Assembly (NCBI GenBank): GCA_964057225.1
Contig: OZ059900.1
Coordinates: 12,725,638-12,789,637 of the forward strand
Length of the DNA stretch: 64,000 bases
Direction of reading: 5' to 3'
Origin: Auanema rhodensis
Taxonomy: Eukaryota > Nematoda > Chromadorea > Rhabditida > Rhabditidae
How positions within the stretch are numbered: position 1 is the stretch's first letter; each line of letters begins with the position of its first letter. Shown here one piece after another: positions 1-11,712 of this stretch. Position numbers and translations under genes: made by a program. The notes under the pieces are model-generated. The model saw only the letters and a program-made list of their open reading frames with translations. It searched no databases and had not been told where the DNA came from.

Positions 1-1767
1 TATGTATCTCTGCAAACTAAGGAAGCAGATCGATTTGTTCATATTATTTGGCCTATTATTTTGACCCTCTCAGAGTTAGAGCGTATTATTAAGCAATATT
101 ATTCATGCACATTAACTCAAATCATGTTTTCAAAAACAATTTTGTATATAGATATGTATAGCGTATTTTAGCGTTTCATCTAGTATAGATTCATAAAAGT
201 ATTTTTTTAACATTAAAAGTATTTTTGAATCGTGCTCTTGATCACAATCTTTTTTCATTTTGTCCTTCCGTTTGTTGAAGCATATCTTTGGAGTAGTTTC
301 TAGCTTACATAATATAGAATGCCCGTGTTTCAGTGTTCTGCAATCGATTAGTTAATAGCGATACTGCTCCAACACAATTTACGCGCGCTACCTCTCATTT
401 ATCGACATCGACCTTTTCTCAGCATCACTATTTCTCTGGACGCTCTCAATTCCTAATGTTTATCTTGTGTTTGTCACATTCTTATTATACTGCATAGCCT
501 TTATTCTCTTCTTAAGCAGTGTATTATCAGCAATATTTCTGAGCATTGCTTAATCTCTTTCATCCATATTTTCACTGATATAATATTTTGCTCTGTTTTC
601 TCTTCTTGCAATTTTATCACACTATCTATCTTTATTTCGGCCGCGAATGCCAATAATATAACCCTATACAGCATCTAGTCATAACGATTAAAAGAAGAAA
701 AAAGAGCAAAGACCAATTTTTAACAAAAATAATAGCGTATTTAGTTGTGAAAGGGCCTAAATGCGTTCATGTGTATATGCGCGTACGTGGCCAACTCACC
801 CTATTCTATGTCAGCTAGTCGATATCTGTGCTACATAGTTTAATATTCATCATGTCACTGTTGCATTTTCTCTTTCTTTGTTCTTTTTTAATCTTTATTT
901 TGATAATATAAGCAAGAAATATAATATGTTCGATATTTTTTTAGAATTGAGCAGATTTTTTTAATTTTGCATTAGATATCTAGTTTCAGTTTGTAAAAAC
1001 ACTATCCTACCACAATCGTTGCTCCGTTATACAGCGTTTGATCATTGTTCTGTACGAAAGAAAGACTCATTTTCAAATTTTTTGTTTGAAAAGTGATGAT
1101 TTCAAAGGAAAAAACCAGTTAGATTGCTTTTTTTTACTTTCCGCGTTGTAGTCTTGTTATTGATTCAATTTCTCTATCAATTCTGTTGTACTCTATTTTG
1201 TATTAAATTCTAAAATATAGAAAAAACAAGGAAAGAATATCTACCTTTTTCTTAAATGAAGAGTTGTTATAAAATTTGTTCTTCCTTTTATATGCATTGA
1301 GATGAGTTGAGTTAGTTAGGTGGTAAAATTTGAGAAAATATTATTTTATTTTTTTGTTTTACTTTAAATTGAATATATTTTTTCTCTGATTGCTTTTGCT
1401 TTGTTTTTTGTTACTCTTGTTTTTTATTTCCATTTCGTTTATTTATTTTTTAATTTTTAATTTCTTTTTTGATTTCAGCCTTTAATTGTTTGAGGGAAAA
1501 GCATTTTAGTCATAAAAGCTTAGCTTAAGTATGTTTCCTTATTTTGTCTTTTTGAAACAATCAGAGTTGACAACCGTTTTGTTTGCATTCTCTAGAATTT
1601 CAAGCAGAATGCATATGCTTGTAAAACGTATTCAAATTTTTTTCAAAAAATGTTTTATATTTTATTTAAAAACTATATTTTCTTAACATTTTCAAAACTT
1701 ATTACTTTTAATATGAGAATAAATTACCGAATATTTTGCAGCAAACTGTACAAGTTCACTCATCAAG
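1..1767. other. 5' flank of kin-2, no gene seen
   Basis: AT-rich sequence with many poly-T and pyrimidine runs and no open frame of useful length. It ends just before the first kin-2 codon and presumably holds its promoter. The base before that ATG lies in a typical A-rich context. I see no repeat or RNA gene here. Confidence 0.5.
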
Positions 1768-4700
1768 ATGTCGGGTGGCAATGAGGAAGCTCAGTTAGCT
1801 CAATGCCAAGCTTATGTGCAACGGCACAATATACAACAATTAGTGAAGGAAGCTATTGGTGAGCAAACACATTTTCCTCTTTTTTAACACTGAAAATCTC
1901 GAAAAAAAATTGATTTTTGTCATTAACTACTAAAAATAGTTTAGAATACTGAGAATTAACCTTTGTTCTAAAGATTCACTAAAAGATCTGCTTTTTTTCT
2001 AATTACAAATTCAGTTCAATTTTTTTTGTTATTAACTTCAATTGTATATTTTATGTTAAAATGTTTGAAAAATTATTATATTTTGCCTATATATGGATAA
2101 GATTATTTCAACTTTTCAGTTGCTCTCTGTATACACAAGCCTGACAATCCAGTTTTGTTTCTCAAAGATCATTTTGATAAATTGAACGAACAACGAAGTT
2201 CTAGTAGTATGGTAAGACCAAATTTATTCAAAAAATGTTTTAAAATATTGTGAAACCAGAAGAACGTGGTGGTATATATGAGTAACCAGGCATCTTTTGA
2301 AAAGTTGGTGTTATAGATGAAAAACTCATTTATTTTTGATTCTCCAATATCAAAGTTTCTTATTTTTAATTTGGAAACGTGTAAAATATTGCGGGAATTA
2401 TTTTTAGTAGTCGGTATTCTTGAATATTTGGGTTGCTGTCGCCTAATCGAATCGTTTCACATCTTCAAACGCTTGTCTATTTTCCTCATTTCCCGATGTT
2501 GCTTTGAAATTCCCATTTTTCCCTAATTTAGAGCCAGCTTGTTTTCTCCAAGACAGAAAAAGCGCACTGCTAAAATTTTTCAAGCTTTTAGCTCAATTTT
2601 CAAGAAGCAAACTCTTATTGATTTTTTGAAATGAAAGGAGCCTAAATTATTTTGTCAAACATTCACATAATTCTCATAATTGAATAAACAAAATGATGAT
2701 AGAAAACATGTCATGCTTGTTAAAAGAATATGATATATAATAACTACTAAAAAAGCTTTTTTTCATATACCGGGAAGATATCAGCTGAGTGCCCTCACTA
2801 TTCCATTTTCTTTCTCTGCGCTAAAAAGGATTTGCTCACTTTGAATTCTTTTCTTTGTAGAATTCCTCGTCTTTCCTTTCTTGGTTCATCGATATAACGC
2901 TTGCATATGCTATTCTGCATTCTTGCTCCAGTAGGCTTATTTTCTTTGTGCTAGTATATATGTACATATGCATGTATATTTCCAACTTTTACTGTTACAT
3001 ATATAAGATGAAAGTTGTTTCATTCTATTAATTACCATTTCCTCAACCTTACGAAAAAAATTAGCAATTTTTTTGTTTTTTTTATATTAGTCTCGATTGT
3101 TTATTGTGCACGCTTTAAAACAAGAAGAAGGCCCCCATTCATTTCTCTTATTGATTTTTCTTTGGAACTAATTCATCTTTTTTATCAGTTTTCTTGGATA
3201 TTTTTTTTCTTAGCATCAGCTGCTCAATTTTATAAATTTTTGATTTCTTGGCACATCTCTGAACTGTATTATGTTTACTACTGATTTTATATTTTTTGAT
3301 TACTCTCTGCTCTTCATTGTTTTACACTTGTAATTTTGGTATATTAGACTACTGGTGAACGAAAGAAACGATCAACAAATCATGTTAAGCGTGGGTTTCA
3401 TTTTTAGTTTTTAACATTCATCAACATGAGACAATCCAAATATAAAAATTAATGTGTGAAATAAAAAAATAATTTAATGTGATTGAGCAAGACAAGTCTG
3501 AATTTTCAAAGTTCCAATCATGGCAATATTTTCTGTTTTTTATTTGTTATAAGGAAGAAGATTGGATTAAATTAATATTTTTCTGTGTTATGTAGACTAA
3601 GCGCGGGTATACGTGGCTTCACCATTGTTGCACCATCCTGATAATATCAGTAATAGCTTTCATAATACACAATTTGAAACGATAAGAAACGCTATTTGAC
3701 TGATTGCCCATCAATCAATTTCCTTTTTTTCGTCCTGTTTTCTGTTTTTAACAGTTAAATTATGAAGAAATTAATATTATATATTTTTTCAAGACGAAGT
3801 CCTATTAGTCATTATATTTATTCGAATTTCTATTGGTTTCAATTTAATGGTTCCGCCAAATCAAAAATTAAAAGCAAGTGGTTCCAATATTTTGTTGTAA
3901 TCGGAGAGTTATAAGGTTGAACAAACGTCAAACTTGTGTGCGCCATTCAGTTTGATCACTTCAAAGCTTTAAAACGAATTTATGAAGCGAAACGGATATG
4001 ACATAGCTAGTTTGGAGCATAGTTTAAGAGAGAAAGAAGATATTAGATAAACTAGTTGAAAGGTTGGAATGCAATGAGAGCCGATTAGACATCATATTAA
4101 TTGAATTTATACATTCGGATATATAATCGAATTTTCTACATAGTGTGGGATATTCAACAAATTTTATAGTTGGAAGGACTTATGTGTATATTATATTATT
4201 TTTTGAAAATATAATTAATCCTTGAACTGAACTGCACAGTTTTGTCTTATTTTTTTCAGTATTTTTTTTGTTGACTTAAAGTTAGTTCTTGCAATCATAA
4301 TGAGAATTTATTATAGAAAAATTAAATTTTCATAAACTAGGTGGCAAATAGAAACTTACTTTAAGCTAGAGAAATTATAATAACTCTGTAAAGTCATGAA
4401 TTCAGCTGAGTTCAATTATTTACCTATTGAGGTTTAGTACAGTTTACTGATATGTTTTTATTGATTAATTTTTAACGTTTTGGTTCATAAAATATGCAGT
4501 GTTTTGTGTTCGTGCCATTGTTCGAGTTGCAACTGCTCATTCGAATACGTATACTCGTTCTAGTAACAAACACTGTGCACATGCCAGTTTTGATCAAGCT
4601 GCATGCGGTTTAGCGGTCTCTGACTGTCTGACTCTGCCCATAGTCTGCGTCTCTGACTCGGCCTGTGGCATTGCACTCATTGTCTGCCACTGCCGCAGTA

Positions 4701-7700
4701 TCGATAGGTCGCGTGCTCTCTCGCTTGATATTTCTGCCTAACTATTTCCTCTGCGTCTCTTTCAATCATAGATATGTCTCATGTTATGCGAGATTCTATC
4801 TGTCTTAAAATATTTCCTATCCTCCATGTAGTCCTGTCTAAATGCGTTAGCCTCATTGAATTCAATCTCTCCGATAACACTCTCTGCCATCTCTATTTTT
4901 TTTACACACTTTTAATATAGATTAGAGTTTTATACAACAGTTTATGTACTTTTCTAACCTTTTAAAAATTTTTTTTGATTACTTAATATTGTTATCATAA
5001 TATTTCAATTTTTTTTATCATAACTGGGACATTAACCCACTGCTATAGAATAATTATAATTAGAGCGTGTGCAACAGCTTTAAATTCAATATTTTTTGAT
5101 ATTAGTAATTGAACAGCTGACGCCATATATGTAAAAAACTTATTAAAAACCAAAATATTATTAAAATAATAGTTGTTAATATTATCTCTTTCTTTCAATT
5201 ATTATTATTCTCATTATTGGAAGTGAGCGCTTCAGGAAGTGACCTTATCGTAATTTTCAATTAAGTTGCATTGATTTTGTTATTTACAATTTTCCCTCAA
5301 CATATTTTGATCGTTGCTCTAAATATGATATTAATACTTTACTTATATCAATTTTTGTTCGTCTATATGAGTATATGGCAATGTTTGTATTAATTTTCTT
5401 GTCATTAGTCTCAAATTTAGTCGACGAAGCTAAATGATTGCACCTACTAAAAGTTACATAGATATTTATTTTGCAGCTAATTTTGTAATTGTTATTTTCT
5501 TAATTATTAGTTTGAAGCAATTTGTAATCACTATATTATCTGTTCAAAGTTTGAAGTTTGATCATTTTATGCGCTAGTCGAACTCAAACTTCTATGAAAA
5601 GACTTATTTCTATTTGACTCAACTTCTTGCTCCATCTTCTTTCTTTACCCATACATTCTTTTAAGCAGATGACTCTCCCTTATTTCTGTTATATTTAGAC
5701 GAACTCCGCCTATTTTCACCATCTGGAAAAGAGAAGCTCGTGGGACACGCTGCACAAGCGTAACTCCATTTCCCCATCTCCCTTTCAGAAAATAGTCAAA
5801 TCAGGGCAACTTCCTATTGACCATTTTTCTCTTTACAACTTCTCTCATACGAATAGTGGCCTAAATCTTTTTTGTTTAAATCATGGGACAACAATTTTCT
5901 AAAAAACGAAACCCTGGCTCAGTTTCTGGTTCAGCTCAAAAGACATGCAAGGTGACATATAAGAGTGGTATGCTCTTCAATGCTCAGATTCATTTATATG
6001 ATTTTGAAAAGTGTACAGCAACAAAAATTTTAATTTTTTTAACATTTTTTTATTAAATTCTTTAGGAAGAAGCTAAGTCTAATTACACCCAAGATAACGC
6101 TGACGATGACGATATTATGATTGAACCACCAAAAAGAACTGGAGGCAGACGTACAGGAATTTCTGCTGAACCAATTCGAGAGGATGACACGCAAGAGTAC
6201 AAAAAGGTACTTTATTAGCATCAACAAATGTTGTGTGCATAAATAATTTTTTTCTAGGTCATCATACCCAAGGATGATTTAACCAGAAAGGCTTTGGAGA
6301 CAGCCATGAAAAAAAATCTTTTGTTTGCCCATCTTGAGGTGAGTTGTCAATTGGCGTTTTAATGGAAAAATATGAAGCTTCTCGCGTCAATCAATATTAT
6401 CCCTACTAGAAATAACAAAGACCGCATATCTCTAAATTAATCCAATCAACTTTAAATTCTTAGAAAGTAGTGAGAGAGTATAGAAGATACATACTTATAA
6501 ATAGGATTTGTCTAGGAAGAATAAGCTAAATCTTTTCATTTGCATAACATAAAAGAGCACAGATGGAGCGGAAACAACTTTTCAATAGAATGAGTAAAGA
6601 TCACATATAAAGTTTCTGTAGTGTAAATTGCTATTGATTATAAATTATTACTTAATGAGGTATGAGAACTGGCATTTTCAAAATGTGAAAAGTATGGCGA
6701 TGAGAAGTGAAATTAATTTTATATATGATGATTCTGTTCGTTCAATGAATAGTTCATATCATTATAATAAATAAGGAAAAATATTTTGGAGTTATTCAGA
6801 ACAATTATGCTAGAATATTATATAATCATTAAAGGAAGATGAGGCTAAAACCATGTTCGATGCCATGTTCCCCGTCGAGAAGAGTTCTGGTGAAACTCTT
6901 ATTGAACAAGGTGAAGATGGAGATAACTTTTATGTCATCGATAAAGGAGTGAGATCATTAAAAAACAATTTGTTTTTTTTTATGTTCAAAGTTTAGATTG
7001 TGGATGTATTTGTCAATAAGGAGTACGTTCTCACTATAAACGAGGGTGGCTCATTTGGAGAGCTGGCTCTTATCTATGGAACTCCTCGCGCTGCTACCGT
7101 AATTGCAAAGGTAACCATAGGCTAAATCAATCTTGTCATCGAATATTTATTAGACTGATGTAAAATTGTGGGCTATTGATCGTCTATCCTATCGTCGTAT
7201 TCTTATGGGCTCTGTGATGGAAAAGAGAAAGATGTATGATGAGTTTCTTTCGAAGGTTCAAATACTTGGTCAGTTCCCCGTAAAAGATCAGATAACTATT
7301 TTTTATTTTTCAGCTGATCTCGATAAATGGGAGCGTGCCAACGTTGCCGATGCTCTTGAAAGATGTGATTTTGATCCTGGATGCCATGTCGTTGAACAGG
7401 TGTGAGGATAATATATGCACCCTTCTTTATATGATTTTGTAGGGACAACCAGGTGATGAATTCTTCATCATCCTTGAGGGCGAAGCGAATGTTTTGCAAA
7501 AGAGAAGTGATGATGCACCTTTCGATGTTGTTGGACATCTTTCTACTTCTGACTATTTCGGTATGTTTTTACATTCAAAATTTGAAAACTTGAATATTCA
7601 AAAAGTAATTTTTATGATATGATTTTATTTATATTTCAAAAAATTGAAAAAGCGACAAATTCAAATTCATTTCGCTTTTATACATTCAGTCTCTAATCTT

Positions 7701-7955
7701 TAAAATTTTTGCCTAGAAGTTTTGCTTTCTCCAAACTGAGATCATGCGAATAATTAAAAAAAATATATTTTTTCAATTTCAGGGGAGATCGCTCTATTGC
7801 TTGATCGTCCTCGAGCTGCTACTGTTGTTGCCAAAACTCATCTCAAGTGCATTAAACTTGATCGTGCTCGTTTTGAGCGAGTCATGGGGCCTGTCCGTGA
7901 TATTCTCAAGCGAGATGTAGCTAATTATAATTCCTATGTTAAGTTGATGACATAA
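1768..7955 (+). CDS. kin-2: cAMP-dependent protein kinase regulatory subunit (type I-like)
   Basis: Binds and silences the PKA catalytic subunit until cAMP releases it; cytosolic or anchored through AKAPs. Long-form exons: 1768-1858, 2120-2211, 6066-6206, 6258-6338, 6835-6948, 6997-7110, 7154-7268, 7314-7399, 7443-7560, 7783-7955. All phases agree, giving about 374 residues, the family's usual size. Residues 1-61 form the dimerisation/docking domain ([19 protein letters not shown]). A type I pseudosubstrate, RRTGISAEP, follows, with Gly at the P0 position. Two cyclic-nucleotide-binding domains come next, each with a phosphate-binding cassette: [19 protein letters not shown] and [18 protein letters not shown]. 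The protein ends YVKLMT. From memory it is close to C. elegans KIN-2 along its whole length. A 3.7-kb intron separates the docking domain from the rest and contains a second first exon (see 5883-5951). Confidence 0.97.
2212..5882 (+). other. Large kin-2 intron / internal promoter region
   Basis: About 3.7 kb between the docking-domain exon and the alternative first exon. It is mostly AT-rich. A patch at about 4490-4770 is visibly richer in G and C, with CTCTGACT/CTGCC-like words. Pyrimidine-rich DNA runs from about 5620 to 5880. The position fits a promoter for the short isoform, but no specific site is recognised. Confidence 0.45.
5883..5951 (+). CDS. kin-2: Alternative first coding exon of kin-2, myristoylation-type N-terminus
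   Basis: A 69-base open exon starts ATG and reads [20 protein letters not shown], then TCK. It ends in phase 0 at a GTGACA donor, so it joins the common exon at 6066 in frame. There is a TAA in frame just upstream at 5877-5879, so it cannot be an internal exon spliced from 2120-2211; it must supply its own start. A good acceptor (CCCTTTCAG, ending 5788) lies 94 bases upstream and could be used by a 5' UTR exon or a spliced leader. The product would lack the dimerisation/docking domain and begin Met-Gly-Gln-Gln-Phe-Ser-Lys-Lys, which fits N-myristoylation plus a basic patch. Inference: a monomeric, membrane-directed regulatory subunit isoform. Confidence 0.72.
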
Positions 7956-8125
7956 GCCTCTCCGAAGCAGATCTAGCATCTCAGAACGATTTTTAACTAA
8001 CCAATCTCATCGTTAATTATTGTGTTCGTCTTATAATCTTGGTTATTGTGATGCCTATGCTTGTTTCCTTGAAGTATTGCTGACTATAACTTAAATATTA
8101 AAGCTTTTAATTAAAATTAAAGAAA

Positions 8126-8131
8126 AATAAA
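8126..8131 (+). promoter_or_regulatory. Poly(A) signal of kin-2
   Basis: Canonical AATAAA 171 bases after the kin-2 stop codon, on the coding strand. Confidence 0.6.
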
Positions 8132-9731
8132 TAGAAGATTGGTTAACAGCTCTTTGAATTTTGAACACTTTACATATGAAAGAACGCATATAAAAATATA
8201 AGCTTTCCAAGAAAAAGAGAAATAAAGTATAACAATAAGTTATGAGAATAATACAAAAACTGATATAGATCTCGAAAGGTGAACGGAATTTGATATTCAG
8301 TCCATTCTAACACAATGAATGCATTTATAAACTAGAAATTTCAGTGAAAAAAATGAATGAAGAATAAAGTTATTAGAACTCTAGTACATAACAGTACAAG
8401 TTTTTCATCCGTGTTTTCAAAAAATGAGATAAAAATCTGATTTGTTTTACTATAAAAAAAATTTATAATTAGGAATATTTTATCAGTTTTATCCCGCTTG
8501 CTTGAATTGGGCAAAGAGTAGTTTTTTGTTGTAACAGTGAATAAGAAAAAAGTTTTTTTAAACATAATTGAAACACAAACAAAACCCAATGATTACAAAA
8601 AAGATAACACGGTGAACTTAAGAATTATAATATATTTGAAGTGAAGAGATCTTTGAGATCAAGTTGAATTTCGCGCTTATAAAATTTTTTAAAAACTCGT
8701 TTTCATTCTGACTATATCATATTCACATAAAACGTTTCCATACATAGTGTTCGAAAAAAAAACCAAGGTTGATGTAAAGTTTCCACATATTGCAGAAGAG
8801 TAAGATAATTTCAGTGTTGAACATTTAAGATATGCTTAGTTTTTTCATATTAAATTTATACATTATTTAAAAACTTTAAACTTAATTAGAAATAAAGTTC
8901 AAATCACTTTCGAATTTAGGAGATATTTTTTTTGAAATTTAAATGACAACATCTTTTGTTAAGAATTTCATTGTTACCCCAAATATGAAATGAAGATAAA
9001 AATTGTGAATAGATAGATAGTACTGATATGAAAAAAAAAAAGAATCGAAAAGCGGGAATTCTTGATTGTCGGTTGTGTAGAAAATACGATGACAATTCGG
9101 CTGGCTGATGCAACCTGCACTTGATATTTGTCATCTTTTGGTTTCTATTGACGCACAAAGATCGTGCACTTGACATCATCTGCCAATTCATTTGAAAGCT
9201 ATAAAAGAACAGACAAGACAATTTAGGAAAATTCAAATATTGATCAAACTTGATATCTTTTCGATATTTAAAGAATATTGTTCACAATTTGTTTTATATG
9301 CATAATTGTTTTAATTTATCATTTAATCTTCAATATTACTATTATATTTAATTTACATTCGTTTCACCAAGCTACACTATTGTATGATTTCTTTTTAGGT
9401 TTGATATGCGCATGAAAAACACGTGATTGAATAGATCGATAAGAAATGATATTGGTGAACGACAAAAGCAAAACGAGTGTCTCATGTCACTTTTTCGCCG
9501 CTTTTTTCCACTTAATGTCTTCTTAACTAAAATTACCTGCGAAAATCAGTTGGAATATCTTATTTCATTCGGTCGTACACTCAACAAAGCTTTCTATAAA
9601 ATAGTTTTTGTTAGTTCATTATTTTTGGTGTTTGTTTTTTTATTATGACTTTGTTCTTAAATATTTCCTAAAATAAAACATAGTTTGGTTGTTTTTTTAA
9701 AGGTGTGTTAGTGTACTACTGGACACTGTTC
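8132..9731. other. Intergenic, nothing recognised
   Basis: About 1.6 kb between kin-2 and the LRR gene. Short open frames occur on both strands, but none shows a family signature, a splice-consistent structure or a conserved motif. A slightly GC-richer stretch lies at about 9050-9200. Confidence 0.4.
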
Positions 9732-11261
9732 ATGCGCCCGAGTCAGATATTTTCTCCGGTTCCTTCGTCTTCTCAACAGGCAACCGAAAATGATCAGTAT
9801 GGACACTACAGGTTCGACAAATAATCAATCTTTTTAAATTAGATATTAAATTTTAGGAATGGAGAATTAGACCTAGCTCAACAACACTTGCATTCAATAC
9901 CTGCTCAATACCGTTTTTGTGAATCACAAGTGTTTTCTCCTCTTCTTGTTACACAAATCGATATAAGCCATAATAACTTTATGCAGTTGGAAGGAATAGC
10001 AGAATTTCCAAATCTTCAAACGTGAGAAAGTCTAAAAGAAATTTTATTAAATAGAACTAACTGCTGCAAAGCCTATATATAAAGTAGGGCTGCTAAAAAA
10101 TTTTTTATAGGCGCTTTTCATGTTATAATCTTTAATTTCAGTCTGGATGTATCGCATAATGGATTAACATCATTTCCCGATGAAATATGCTCTTTGCGTC
10201 ATCTTGTCTCTCTTGTAGCTCGGAACAATTTATTAGAAGATTTACCGAAATCGCTAGATCGTTTGCCAGCTTTAGAAGCACTTTATATATCGGGAAATCG
10301 ATTTGAAGCTATTCCAAGCGTTTGCTTCACTCTTTTAAACTTAAGAATATTGCATATTGGTGGAAACCGAATCGAATATTTACCTAATAATATGGGATCT
10401 CTGAATAGGTTTGAAAGCATAAAAGAACTCCCAAGAATATTTTTCATTTCAGTTTGGAAATACTATATTTAGGAGGAAATCAATTAAGAGAAATTCCTGC
10501 TTCGATTGGTCGTTTACGAAAGTTAACTGCACTGGCTTTAAGTGACAATCTATTGGAAACTATTCCTACAACTTTAGGAGATCTGCAAAGTTTAGAAACT
10601 CTTGCAATCCACAACAACAATATTAGAGTAATTTTGAAATCTGTATTTGAAAACTAATTATTTCTTTTTGTAGACGTTGCCAACTGAAATCGTAAAATTA
10701 CAAAATTTACAGCAATTGAGCTTGAGGAATAATCCTTTAGGTATGCTTTGATTAATTTTGGGAATTCAATAATACTTTCTAGTTCATCAATTCGTACATG
10801 ACATGGCTCTAGACCCTCCATCTCTCAAGGAAATTGCGGGCAGATATGTTAGAATGGCAATGAAAGATATATCCTTTAAAAACGTTTTACCCAGGTATGC
10901 ATTACTTCAATTTATTTTAGTTATAATATATTATAAATTTTATAGAGAACTAGTGTGTTATTTAAACTCGGCAAATCAATGTGTCAATCCAAAATGTCAG
11001 GGTGTTTATTTTGAAGCTTGTGTCGAGCATGTGAAGTTTGTGGACTTTTGTGGAAAGTACAGAGTGCCTCTATTACAATTTCTCTGGTAAACATTTTTTT
11101 ACGTATTTTCAATAATTCGAGTTTTTAGTTCAACGAAATGCTCATGGGATAGTCAAAACTATAATAGTTCTGATTCTTCGTCATCATCATCTTCTGACTC
11201 TGAGGAAGAAAATGTGCCATCATCCTCACAAATGAAAATGAGAAAAATTTTACTCGGATAA
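9732..11261 (+). CDS. Leucine-rich-repeat protein, LRRC58-like
   Basis: Eight exons (9732-9811, 9857-10021, 10142-10408, 10453-10627, 10674-10740, 10783-10894, 10946-11086, 11129-11261) join in frame to about 379 residues, close to the vertebrate LRRC58 length as I recall it. The centre carries about seven leucine-rich repeats of the LxxLxxLxLxxNxLxxIP type, for example LEILYLGGNQLREIP. The C-terminal cysteine region reads CVNPKCQGVYFEACVEHVKF followed by VDFCGKYRVPLLQFLC. That is the family signature and distinguishes it from generic LRR proteins. The end is a Ser/Asp-rich tail. There is no signal peptide or membrane span, so it is probably cytosolic. The cysteines may bind metal; this is inference. 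Its precise role in nematodes is not known to me. Confidence 0.88.
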
Positions 11262-11265
11262 CTGG

Positions 11266-11271
11266 AATAAA
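11266..11271 (+). promoter_or_regulatory. Poly(A) signal of the LRRC58-like gene
   Basis: AATAAA only five bases after the stop codon, implying a very short 3' UTR if it is used. The next gene on the same strand starts 442 bases later. Confidence 0.45.
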
Positions 11272-11712
11272 TTCATATAGTATTATCAAGTTGTATAAGA
11301 ATAAGTAATATTTGTACGGTCTATGAGATTTGTTTGCGTTTTCTAAGCTAATTAACAAAATAACCTATTTCAAAATATTCTCTTTTAACTTTATTATTTT
11401 TCTTTGTTTTTTTATGTTTTATGTTCAAAAGACGGTTATTTTTTTGGATAGTTTTACTTCGCTGTACATAAAATATTTAGAAAAAACTATGAAAATATTT
11501 CTTGATAGAATGTTAGACACAGTTGCCATAGTCAAGCTAGCAAAAAAGTAAAGAAATTTATAATTCAAACATCTATAAAAAACGTATAACGATCATCTTT
11601 TAAATCGCTATGGAATCCGTATCCAAGTATTTCTTGTTATTCAAAAAAATTGCAAATACCTCTCAAAGTAAGTAGTTGGAATTTCATTTCATCCATATTC
11701 CTTAGATTCGAA
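11272..11712. other. Short intergenic spacer, nothing recognised
   Basis: AT-rich spacer between two genes on the same strand. The closeness would allow polycistronic transcription, but no clear spliced-leader acceptor is distinguishable from the surrounding T-rich DNA. Confidence 0.35.

Noticed and set aside
8916-9236. 106-codon minus-strand open frame
   Set aside because: No family motif, low-complexity Phe run, and no matching splice or neighbour context.
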